A DNA stretch of 64,000 bases from the NCBI GenBank assembly GCA_044224925.1, contig JBGAJM010000001.1, forward strand, positions 186,001 to 250,000. The letters run 5' to 3'. Below the pieces are notes generated by a model. It ran no database searches, was not told the DNA's origin, and saw nothing but the letters and a program-made list of their open reading frames with translations. Numbering within the stretch: position 1 is the stretch's first letter; every line of letters starts with the position of its first letter. The translations under genes and the position numbers were made by a program. Below are positions 1-6,705 of this stretch, in pieces. Source of the stretch: Kapaibacterium sp044224925 (GTDB lineage Bacteria > Bacteroidota > Ignavibacteria > Kapaibacteriales > Kapaibacteriaceae).

Positions 1-1
1 C

Positions 2-2008
2 GTCTCTCCCACGGGCTCGCAAATGCCGCGCCTGGTGGGACTGGCCTATGCCTCTGTGCTCTACCGCGAGATCGAAGCCCTGCATGCCTTCACGGAATCA
101 TCCACCACGGGCAACGAAGTGGCCTTCGGCACCATCGGCAATGCCAGTGCCGCCGAGGGGATGTTCTGGGAGAGTGTGAATGCGATCGGCGTGCTCCATG
201 CACCGGCCGTGATCAGCATTTGGGACGATGGATACGGCATCTCGGTGCCGAACGACGTGCAGATGACGAAGTCGAACGTGGGCGAATGTCTTGCCGGCTT
301 CCAACGTCGTCCCGGTACGAAGGATGGCTTTGATATTCACGTCGTCCACGGTTGGGACTATCCGGCTCTTGTCGACACGTATGCGCGCGCAGCGCAGACC
401 GCACGCACGGAACATGTTCCGCAGATCGTGCACGTGATCGAAGTGACGCAACCGCAAGGACACTCCACCTCGGGTTCGCACGAGCGCTATAAGTCGCCCG
501 AGCGTCTGCAATGGGAAAAGGACTTCGATGGCATCACGCGCATGCGTGCATGGATCCTCAGCGAAGGACTTGCCACTGAAGAAGAACTCGTCGGCATCGA
601 AACGGCCGCCACAGCCGAAGCACAAGATGCTCGCACGGCCGCATGGAATGCCTATGCACAACCGCTGCGGGATGAAGTGGCAGAGGCCGCATCGCTCATC
701 GATGCAATGGCCAACGATCCTGCATGTGCTGCACAACAACAAGAACTCCTTGCCGTGAGCGCAGAACTGCGTTCGATCCGCGAGCCCTTCCGTCGCGACA
801 TCATGATCGCCGTGCATCGCGCACTCCTGTCCGCACGGACGGCGCCCTCGCACGTACGTCAGCCGCTCGTAACATGGCGCACCAGCTACGATGCACGCAT
901 TCGACCGCTCTATGCATCGCACTTGTACAGCGAGTCCGCATGGTCACCCCTGCGCGTCACGCACGAACCCGCTCGCTACGCGGCCGATGCACCGATGGTG
1001 AATGGCAGTGAGGTGATCAATGCCATGTTCGATGCTGCCTTTGCCCGCGAGCCGCGGTTGATCGCCTTTGGAGAAGATGCCGGTAAGCTTGGAGATGTGA
1101 ATCAGGGACTCATCGGCATGCAGGCCAAGTATGGCGTGATGCGGGTGAGTGACGTTGGCATTCGCGAGTGCACCATTCTCGGTCAGGCCATCGGCATGGC
1201 CATGCGTGGCCTCCGTCCTATTGCCGAGATCCAGTATCTCGACTATGTGCTCTATGCTTTGCAGCTCATGAGCGACGATCTTGCAACGGTGCAATGGAGG
1301 ACGAAGGGTGGACAGAAGGCGCCGGTGATCGTGCGTACGCGCGGACATCGTCTTGAAGGCATCTGGCACAGCGGGTCGCCCATGTCCGGCATCATCAATC
1401 TCGTCCGCGGAATGCACGTCTGCGTACCGCGCAACTTCGTCCAGGCCTCCGGCATGTACAACACGCTCCTTGCCGGTGACGATCCCGCCATTGTGGTGGA
1501 AGTGTTGAACGGATATCGACTCAAGGAAGCCCTCCCCGAGAACATCGGCACGATGACGGTTCCGTTGGGTGTACCGGAAGTGATCCGCCAGGGGACCGAC
1601 GTGACCGTGGTCACGTACGGCGCATCCTGTCGCGTGGCCCTCGAAGCAGCAACCCTGCTCGAACGCGTTGGTGCCAGTATTGAAGTGGTGGATGTGCAGA
1701 CGCTGTTGCCATTCGATACCAGTGGCATCATTCAGACCTCGCTCCAAAAGACCGGTCGTGTGCTCTTCCTCGACGAAGACGTGCCCGGTGGAGCCACATC
1801 GTATATGATGCAGCACGTCCTCGAACGTCAGGGCGGATGGAGTCTGCTCGACAGCAAGCCACGCACCCTCTGCGCCGCCGAACATCGGCCCGCCTATGGA
1901 ACCGATGGCAACTACTGGTCGAAGCCCGAAGCCGAACACGTCTTCGAGACCATCTACGAAATGCTGCACGAGTCCGACCCGCGCTCATTCCCGCTCTACT
2001 ACGCCTAA
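2..2008 (+). CDS. Fused 2-oxoacid dehydrogenase E1 alpha/beta subunit (5' end outside window)
   Basis: Thiamine-diphosphate E1 component of a branched-chain 2-oxoacid or pyruvate dehydrogenase complex, with alpha and beta halves in one chain as in many Bacteroidota. The frame is open to the window edge and the first residues (SPTGSQMPRLVGLAYA) are mid-domain, so the gene starts upstream and the first visible ATG at 23 is not the start. The alpha half runs to roughly residue 300. The beta half begins near NGSEVINAMFDAAF, carries the conserved FGEDAGKLGD segment, and ends with the transketolase C-terminal domain (VTYGASCRVALEA). The thiamine site is GNASAAEG followed about 25 residues on by WDDGYGIS, where classical E1 alpha has GDG and NN, so the first Asp is Asn here. 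A separate E1 alpha/beta pair lies at 16028-17976, so the two probably use different substrates or E2 partners; the substrate here cannot be told from sequence. Confidence 0.9.
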   Translation, partial: VSPTGSQMPRLVGLAYASVLYREIEALHAFTESSTTGNEVAFGTIGNASAAEGMFWESVNAIGVLHAPAVISIWDDGYGISVPNDVQMTKSNVGECLAGFQRRPGTKDGFDIHVVHGWDYPALVDTYARAAQTARTEHVPQIVHVIEVTQPQGHSTSGSHERYKSPERLQWEKDFDGITRMRAWILSEGLATEEELVGIETAATAEAQDARTAAWNAYAQPLRDEVAEAASLIDAMANDPACAAQQQELLAVSAELRSIREPFRRDIMIAVHRALLSARTAPSHVRQPLVTWRTSYDARIRPLYASHLYSESAWSPLRVTHEPARYAADAPMVNGSEVINAMFDAAFAREPRLIAFGEDAGKLGDVNQGLIGMQAKYGVMRVSDVGIRECTILGQAIGMAMRGLRPIAEIQYLDYVLYALQLMSDDLATVQWRTKGGQKAPVIVRTRGHRLEGIWHSGSPMSGIINLVRGMHVCVPRNFVQASGMYNTLLAGDDPAIVVEVLNGYRLKEALPENIGTMTVPLGVPEVIRQGTDVTVVTYGASCRVALEAATLLERVGASIEVVDVQTLLPFDTSGIIQTSLQKTGRVLFLDEDVPGGATSYMMQHVLERQGGWSLLDSKPRTLCAAEHRPAYGTDGNYWSKPEAEHVFETIYEMLHESDPRSFPLYYA

Positions 2009-2026
2009 CCACACCGAGGAGGCACG

Positions 2027-2353
2027 ATGACCATGTACTATGCCATCATCTGGCGCGCCAACGAGCCAGATGAAACGTTCGATGCCAAGCAGTTCGAAGA
2101 CCGTCTGCCACGCCTCCTCGAATGGCTTCGCGACCTCAAGTCCAAGAACGTCCTCGGCGCTTGCGGCGGTGGGGGATTCGAAACGCACATGGGCGGCCTC
2201 ACCGTCGTCCGTGCCTCATCAGCCACCGAAGCCGAAGCCCTCGTATCGGGAGACCCCATGCTCGAGATCGGCACCCATGAGATCTTCGAGTGGCATGTGT
2301 TCTATGCGGACCTTGTGGACCATGCGGCCGTGGAGAAGCTGACGGCACAGTGA
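2027..2353 (+). CDS. YciI-like (YCII-related) domain protein
   Basis: Small single-domain protein of 108 residues with the ferredoxin-like pattern of the YciI family: an N-terminal MYYAIIWRANEP strand, a helix with a run of acidic and basic residues, then GGLTVVRASSATEAEALVSGDPM and an EWHVFYADL ending. The segment around SGDPM is the most family-like part. Members are dimeric and poorly characterised; no enzyme activity should be assumed. The start at 2027 has a good Shine-Dalgarno (GAGGAGG about 5 bases upstream). It follows the E1 fusion gene after 18 bases on the same strand, so the two are probably co-transcribed. It is the last high-GC gene before an AT-rich island. Confidence 0.7.
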   Translation: MTMYYAIIWRANEPDETFDAKQFEDRLPRLLEWLRDLKSKNVLGACGGGGFETHMGGLTVVRASSATEAEALVSGDPMLEIGTHEIFEWHVFYADLVDHAAVEKLTAQ

Positions 2354-2380
2354 TGTCAAGATAAGATTGCACGGCTTTAG

Positions 2381-2527
2381 TATGAACTACGGCGGTTGGA
2401 AAAGGGTGTAAACCTTCGGTATATTCCACGAATCCTTGGACACAAGAGCTTCAGGACAACAGAGTCGTACACGCACAATATAAAATTAGCCCTTCAAAAC
2501 ATTCGCAGCCCTTTTGACGATCTATGA
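2381..2527 (+). pseudogene. C-terminal remnant of a tyrosine recombinase (integrase)
   Basis: A short open frame without a start codon, ending in TGA at 2525-2527. It reads GVNLRYIPRILGHKS, then TTESYTH, then LQNIRSPFDDL at the terminus. This is the classic end of a XerD/phage-type integrase: the LGHKS box with the second catalytic His, and the nucleophile Tyr in ESYTH (codon 2468-2470). Everything upstream, including the catalytic Arg boxes, is missing: a TAG stop at 2378 precedes the frame and the region before it belongs to the YciI-like gene's 3' end. It sits exactly where the sequence switches from GC-rich to AT-rich, so it likely marks the edge of an old integrated element. Confidence 0.75.
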
Positions 2528-2616
2528 CGACCTTTTCAGAAAACTTCTGCATTCCTAGTCTATATCAACGCTCAACGAGTAGATATGGATTATGGTGTAG
2601 TTATTGTTTTTAAGCC

Positions 2617-2644
2617 AGTTGTCTTTGTAGCGAACGGTACAACT
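2617..2644. repeat. Short inverted repeat before the AT-rich orphan gene
   Basis: AGTTGT at 2617-2622 and its complement ACAACT at 2639-2644 flank a 16-base loop, 20 bases upstream of the ATG at 2665. I see no T-run, so it is not a terminator. It could be a leader hairpin or part of an old recombination site. The rest of 2528-2664 is AT-rich and holds no other feature I can name. Confidence 0.3.
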
Positions 2645-2664
2645 AACACAAAACCGACAACAGA

Positions 2665-4095
2665 ATGGAAAAAGATAGAAATATCGAACTTGTAAAGGCT
2701 ACAAACTTTACAGTTGAACTTCATGGCTTTGAAGACGTACTAGTAAGTTTTTTGCAACAACACTATTTGCCATCTGAAGGTATTTTTGTAGGTGTTCCCG
2801 AACGTCTTAATGTTTTTAAGAATTTGGAAGGTGTTATCTATCAAATTGACGTAAGAGAAAAACAGCAGTCGTTATATTTGTCTAAGTTCATCGCTGCAGT
2901 TGCATCAGGTCTTTTTGATGCCGCCTTAAATTATTTATGGGACGAAACTATTTTACAGATTAGAAAACGTGTAGTTCAATATGACTTGGAATACTTCTAC
3001 GACAACGCTGTTGCAGGTGAAAAGCGAAAAAGATTAAACGACGAGGGTGACTTAACCAAGGTTGACGACTTTGAGTTAATCAAAGGTTCAAAAGAAATTG
3101 GATTGATTTCTGATTTAGGATTTAAGCACCTTGAATTTATAAACTATATGCGAAATTGGGCAAGTGCAGCCCATCCAAACCAAAATGAAATCACGGGATT
3201 GCAACTTATATCTTGGTTAGAAACTTGTGTTAAAGAAGTCATTTCTTTACCAATATCAACGATTACAATTCGGATTAAACACTTGCTTGCAAGTGTTAAG
3301 TCGACAACGATCTCTGAAGATAACGCAGAGGAGATTGCAGTATTCTTCACTAATCTGACACAAGAACAAGTGAACAATCTTGTTTCTGGTTTCTTTGGTA
3401 TTTACACCAAACCCGACACAGAAAGCCAGACCCTTCAAAACATAAATAGGCTACTGCCTCTCATCTGGCAAAGAGTTGATGAGGACACAAGAGATGCATT
3501 CGGTTTGAAATACGGTAACTTTGTTGCTAACAATTACCAGCACGAAAAGAAACTATCAAGAGAATTTTTACAGCTTGTAAATGCTGAAAGTTATATACCT
3601 GACGACTTACGAGTTGTAGATATTGATGCGGCAATTGACAATTTGACTTTATCGCATAGAGGGTTTAATAACTTTTACAATGAGCCAGATTTTGCAAGGC
3701 AGCTTTACCGAATTGTAGGCGACCCTCCGAAATTGCCGAAAGCATTAAATAAAAAATATGTATATGCAATCGTTGAGGCATTCTTAACAAATGGATATGG
3801 TGTTGCAGCTTACGCTCAGCCGATCTATTTAAAACTGCTGTCAAAACTAAACTCATTTCAAGCGAATATCGCAGTACTATCGTTTACCGACACTGCTATT
3901 TCGAGCAAACTTCAACACAGTTTATGTGCAGAGAAATATCGAGAACTGATTGATGTTGTCAAACCAATCATAACGGCACCTGCAGTAAAGGACATTGTTG
4001 AAAAGATTGACAAGTACTCTGGAAGACTTGAGAATCTGAAACACGACAAGGCAATCAAGACAAGCGTTGATAGTTTAAGGATATTGCTTAAATGA
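2665..4095 (+). CDS. AT-rich orphan gene with HEPN-type R-X6-H motif, possible defence RNase
   Basis: A 476-residue soluble protein that I do not recognise as a named family. Codon use is AT-rich (many AAA, TTT, TTA codons) and unlike both flanks, so recent transfer is likely. No signal peptide or membrane segment is evident. The clearest motif is RNWASAAH, with Arg at about residue 163 and His at about 170: an R-X6-H signature with a polar residue after the Arg, as in HEPN ribonucleases of abortive-infection and toxin systems. It is followed by PNQNEITG and a helical stretch, also typical of HEPN-like families. The rest is alpha-helical with no other catalytic motif I can name. The gene stands alone between an integrase remnant and an IS3 element. 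The RNase role is inferred from one motif plus context. Confidence 0.55.
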   Translation: MEKDRNIELVKATNFTVELHGFEDVLVSFLQQHYLPSEGIFVGVPERLNVFKNLEGVIYQIDVREKQQSLYLSKFIAAVASGLFDAALNYLWDETILQIRKRVVQYDLEYFYDNAVAGEKRKRLNDEGDLTKVDDFELIKGSKEIGLISDLGFKHLEFINYMRNWASAAHPNQNEITGLQLISWLETCVKEVISLPISTITIRIKHLLASVKSTTISEDNAEEIAVFFTNLTQEQVNNLVSGFFGIYTKPDTESQTLQNINRLLPLIWQRVDEDTRDAFGLKYGNFVANNYQHEKKLSREFLQLVNAESYIPDDLRVVDIDAAIDNLTLSHRGFNNFYNEPDFARQLYRIVGDPPKLPKALNKKYVYAIVEAFLTNGYGVAAYAQPIYLKLLSKLNSFQANIAVLSFTDTAISSKLQHSLCAEKYRELIDVVKPIITAPAVKDIVEKIDKYSGRLENLKHDKAIKTSVDSLRILLK

Positions 4096-4145
4096 CCGAC
4101 AGTAGAGAACAAAGATGTGAACTGGTCCTCTTGAAGTAGACACTG

Positions 4146-4175
4146 TGACCTTCCCCCCCCGTTTGATTTACAGTC
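4146..4175 (+). repeat. Left terminal inverted repeat of the IS3 element
   Basis: Begins TGACCTTCC and runs to TTTACAGTC. It contains a run of eight C where the right end has five, the main mismatch between the two ends. A long homopolymer can be real slippage or a sequencing artefact. Confidence 0.7.
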
Positions 4176-4214
4176 AAATGGCCTTCATTTCTCATATTAC
4201 GGATGGAGGTTTAC

Positions 4215-4502
4215 ATGGCAAGAGGACGAGGAGATCACCGGTACGATGACGCCTTCAAAGCGGAGGCAGTATCATTGGTCATCGATAAGAAGCTGACGCT
4301 TCGCAAAGCAGCAACAGAGGTTGGTGTGTCGTACGAGACACTGCGAACCTGGGTCGAAGCATCCGGACGCAGGGCCGCGGTGCAGGAGACGAAATCAGAC
4401 CAGCAACGGATCAAGGAGCTGGAGCGCGAGAATCGCAGCCTGCGAATGGAGCGCGACATCCTAAAGGAGGCCGTCGGTATCTTCAGTCAACGCCCGAAAT
4501 GA
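4215..4502 (+). CDS. IS3-family transposase OrfA (helix-turn-helix)
   Basis: A 95-residue DNA-binding subunit of the IS3 transposase. The N-terminal half is a helix-turn-helix (YDDAFKAEAVSLV, then LRKAATEVGVSYETLRTWV), followed by a leucine-zipper-like coiled coil (IKELERENRSLRMERDIL). I chose the ATG at 4215 rather than the in-frame ATG at 4203 because GGAGG lies at 4205-4209, correctly spaced for 4215. Its TGA overlaps the OrfB ATG as ATGA, so OrfB can be made by translational coupling. I see no strong A-rich slippery heptamer at the junction. Confidence 0.88.
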   Translation: MARGRGDHRYDDAFKAEAVSLVIDKKLTLRKAATEVGVSYETLRTWVEASGRRAAVQETKSDQQRIKELERENRSLRMERDILKEAVGIFSQRPK

Positions 4503-5374
4503 AGTACCGATTCATGCATGATCATCGGGCGAAATGGCCGCTGCTTGCGATGGCACGCGCGCTGCAGGTGACACGCCAGGGATACTATGCGTGGTCGAAG
4601 CGCACGCCCTCACAACGCACGTTGCGTGCCCAGCAGTTGCTAACGCAGATCACTGAAGTGTTCGAGCAGAGCAATGGCACCTACGGGAGCCCACGCATGA
4701 CACACGCTCTGCGCAGTCGTGGTCATGTCGTGACACGCAAGACCGTGGAGCGCAGCATGCGCAAGGCACATCTGCGTGCGACGCAAAAGCGGCGCTACCG
4801 GTCGACAACGGATTCGTCGAATACGCTGGCACCGGCACCGAATCTTCTGCAACGGTCGTTTGACGTGAAGCAGATCGATCGGGTGTGGGTCAGCGACTTC
4901 ACCGAGCTGCCCTGCCGCAACGGAAAGGCCTACGCCGTAGCGATCATGGACCTCTGCTCACGCAGAATACTCGGCATCACCGTTTCATACACGATGCAGA
5001 CGTCAACGCTCATGCAGGCACTGGATCAAGCTTGCAAGCTCAGAGGAAAACTGCCGGAGGATCCACTGATCTTCCACTCGGATCGAGGAAACCAATTCAA
5101 TGCTGACAGATTTCGAACGGAGCATGCCAAACGAAATATTCAACAAAGCATGAGCGGAGTCGGCAACTGCTATGACAATGCCTCGATGGAATCCTTCTGG
5201 TCACGGATGAAGAGCGAATTACGACAACACATGCTGTTTGATGATCTCAAACACGCACGTTCGACCGTCTACAAATGGGTACATTTGTTCTACAACAGGA
5301 AGCGACTACATTCTTCTCTCAACTTCATGTCACCCGTGGATTTTGAGAAGCACCTACACAGCAAACATGGCTAA
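4499..5374 (+). CDS. IS3-family transposase OrfB (DDE integrase core)
   Basis: The 291-residue catalytic part of the transposase. An N-terminal HTH_21-like region (YGSPRMTHALRSRG) precedes an rve integrase core. The acidic triad is visible: D133 in VWVSDFTELP, D195 in FHSDRGNQF, and E231 in NASMESFWSRMKSE, with exactly 35 residues between the second Asp and the Glu as expected for IS3. The usual basic residue follows (RMKSE). It ends with the family's YNRKRLHSSL segment. The length is normal and there are no internal stops, so the enzyme looks functional. Start at the ATG overlapping OrfA's stop. Confidence 0.92.
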   Translation: MKYRFMHDHRAKWPLLAMARALQVTRQGYYAWSKRTPSQRTLRAQQLLTQITEVFEQSNGTYGSPRMTHALRSRGHVVTRKTVERSMRKAHLRATQKRRYRSTTDSSNTLAPAPNLLQRSFDVKQIDRVWVSDFTELPCRNGKAYAVAIMDLCSRRILGITVSYTMQTSTLMQALDQACKLRGKLPEDPLIFHSDRGNQFNADRFRTEHAKRNIQQSMSGVGNCYDNASMESFWSRMKSELRQHMLFDDLKHARSTVYKWVHLFYNRKRLHSSLNFMSPVDFEKHLHSKHG

Positions 5375-5377
5375 GCA

Positions 5378-5405
5378 GACTGTAAACTGAATTGGGGGAA
5401 GGTCA
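5378..5405 (-). repeat. Right terminal inverted repeat of the IS3 element
   Basis: The 28-base mate of the left end, terminating GGGGGAAGGTCA at 5405. The purine-rich end lies directly before the next gene's ATG at 5407 and can serve as its Shine-Dalgarno. Confidence 0.7.
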
Positions 5406-5406
5406 A

Positions 5407-5910
5407 ATGACGATCATCATCGAAGCTTCATCCAAGTTGCATTATCATTCCGATCTTCAAAAGATTCTGGAACCGATTCTGTTTGAGATATCGCAGTTGA
5501 ACTGGCTGTGTAGTGAACTTGATTTTATTGTTCCTCAGTCAGTCCTTTTGGACGACTTACCCGTGTTGAAGAAACTCATGGTTGTATATGGTGACAACAC
5601 CAAGTGGTGCACATTTTCCGGTACTGAGTTTGCACAACTACTGAAAAAGGAAGAAGTTCAATATATATGGGCGGTGTTCTCAGGATTTCTTGGCACTGCT
5701 CCTATTCTTGAACTGGAAGACTTACCATCCGCTGATGGCAATGATAAAATATGGACTCATCCTAGTGCTTTCCAACTTCCTGATTCGCTAATCGAAATAG
5801 TATGCTTTGATGCCTCTTGCACGATTCTCAAGTTCCAGAATGACCAACTTGCCAACCTAGTTCTAGGTGAGTTTCCAGAAGGTAGAATACTTGAAAGTAG
5901 CATCCTCTAA
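5407..5910 (+). CDS. Small unknown protein abutting the IS right end
   Basis: A 167-residue soluble protein of unknown function, moderately AT-rich compared with the core genome. It has no signal peptide or membrane helix and mixes hydrophobic strands with acidic loops. Recognisable phrases are DNTKWCTFSGTEF near the middle and a C-terminal IEIVCFDASCTILKF segment; neither gives me a confident family. The size and composition resemble immunity or other cargo proteins of mobile regions, but this is only a guess. The ATG at 5407 begins two bases after the IS end and its ribosome site (GGGGGAAGG) comes from the IS terminal repeat. An alternative TTG at 5392 lies inside the repeat. The original upstream part may have been lost to the insertion. 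Confidence 0.55.
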   Translation: MTIIIEASSKLHYHSDLQKILEPILFEISQLNWLCSELDFIVPQSVLLDDLPVLKKLMVVYGDNTKWCTFSGTEFAQLLKKEEVQYIWAVFSGFLGTAPILELEDLPSADGNDKIWTHPSAFQLPDSLIEIVCFDASCTILKFQNDQLANLVLGEFPEGRILESSIL

Positions 5911-5981
5911 GTTCGTCCTGGAACCATGCTCTTTCACATGTCTTTCACAGGGTAAGGTGCACGGCGCCAGACTGCATGCCG

Positions 5982-6015
5982 TTCAAGGCAGTTTTACAAG
6001 TAGGTGAGCCTTGAA
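5982..6015. repeat. 7-bp perfect inverted repeat in the gap before the Rrf2 regulator
   Basis: TTCAAGG at 5982-5988 and CCTTGAA at 6009-6015 with a 20-base loop. No T-run follows, so it is a weak terminator candidate at best. The remainder of 5911-6136 shows no gene on either strand that I would support. Confidence 0.4.
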
Positions 6016-6136
6016 GCTATAGAGTAATGGATGAGATCCTGTGCAAGGTTATCGTCTTTTCCAGATTCAACTGTGACAGGAAGTATTGCTTGTTTTCCAT
6101 CATCTCACTTTCCGCCCTCCGCCCCCAATTATTGCC

Positions 6137-6165
6137 TTGACTCGCACCCCTCTCTGGCCTATTTT
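6137..6165 (+). promoter_or_regulatory. Promoter of the Rrf2 regulator gene
   Basis: TTGACT at 6137-6142 and TATTTT at 6160-6165 are separated by 17 bases. It also reads as a Bacteroidota-type TTG, 20-base spacer, TATTTTGG (one mismatch to TAnnTTTG). The predicted start point falls within the palindrome immediately downstream. Confidence 0.6.
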
Positions 6166-6186
6166 GGTATTCGGAGTCCGAATACC
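6166..6186. promoter_or_regulatory. 21-bp perfect palindromic operator for the Rrf2 regulator
   Basis: GGTATTCGGA and its exact complement TCCGAATACC surround a single central G. The 10-base arms overlap the end of the predicted -10/-7 element and the transcription start, 19 bases before the regulator's ATG at 6206. Placement and dyad symmetry fit autorepression by the dimeric Rrf2 protein encoded next. I noticed no second perfect copy before the oxidase genes. Confidence 0.65.
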
Positions 6187-6205
6187 GAATTCTTTTGGCT
6201 GAGCT

Positions 6206-6661
6206 ATGATCCTGTCGAAAAGTTGTGTGTACGGTATCCAGGCCGCGATCTACGTTGCGGCGCAGGGTGGCAAGGAATATGTGTCCATCAGCCAGATCGC
6301 CGAGCACCTGAACATCTCGTTCCACTTCCTCACGAAGGTCCTGCAGCAATTCACGCAGGCGGGGATCATGCTGTCGTACCGCGGACCCAAAGGGGGAGTC
6401 TCGCTTTCTAGATCACCATCGCATTTCAGCCTCCACGACCTGATCAGCGCCATCGACGGGACGACGGTGTTCACCGAATGCATGCTGGGACTCCCGGGGT
6501 GCGGACATGACGAACCCTGCCCGGTCCACGAACAGTGGGTGGAACTTCGCTTGAAGTTCACCAACGTGGCGAAGAAGACCACACTGTCCTCACTCGCAGC
6601 CAAGGCCAACGAACTGAATGTCCGGCTCGCTCACTTTTCGATCGCCACTGAGGAGTCATGA
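6206..6661 (+). CDS. Rrf2-family Fe-S transcriptional regulator
   Basis: A 151-residue winged-helix repressor of the IscR/NsrR/RirA family. The N-terminal DNA-binding domain has the family's pattern (YGIQAAIYVA, ISQIAEHLNISFHFLTKVLQQ, then the wing LSYRGPKGGVSLSR). The C-terminal effector region has three cysteines, C92, C99 and C105 (spacing C-X6-C-X5-C), positioned as cluster ligands, so it probably senses oxygen, nitric oxide or Fe-S status. It lies 44 bases upstream of ccoI on the same strand, suggesting control of the microaerobic cbb3 oxidase. A perfect palindrome overlaps its own promoter. Which signal it senses is not decidable here. The ATG start agrees with the family N-terminus. 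Confidence 0.88.
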   Translation: MILSKSCVYGIQAAIYVAAQGGKEYVSISQIAEHLNISFHFLTKVLQQFTQAGIMLSYRGPKGGVSLSRSPSHFSLHDLISAIDGTTVFTECMLGLPGCGHDEPCPVHEQWVELRLKFTNVAKKTTLSSLAAKANELNVRLAHFSIATEES

Positions 6662-6705
6662 CAAAAATCATTCGGAACCGACGGTGAATTCCGAAGATTT
6701 GCGCG

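Larger units (their letters stand above)
4146..5405 (+). mobile_element. IS3-family insertion sequence, apparently complete
   Basis: A 1260-base element with two overlapping transposase frames, bounded by imperfect terminal inverted repeats of about 28-30 bases. Both ends begin TGACCTTCCCCC when read inward and share TTTACAGTC further in. No target-site duplication is visible: the three bases outside are CTG on the left and AAT on the right. The flanks may therefore have changed since insertion, or the true ends may differ by a few bases. Both frames are intact, so the element could be active. It separates the AT-rich orphan gene from a small unknown gene. Confidence 0.85.

Noticed and set aside
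2617..2660. Integron attC site near the integrase remnant
   Set aside because: There is a 6-bp dyad, but I could not find the RYYYAAC/GTTRRRY core pair, and the recombinase end looks XerD/phage-like rather than clearly IntI.
5405..5408. Target-site duplication of the IS3 element
   Set aside because: Flanking triplets CTG and AAT do not match.
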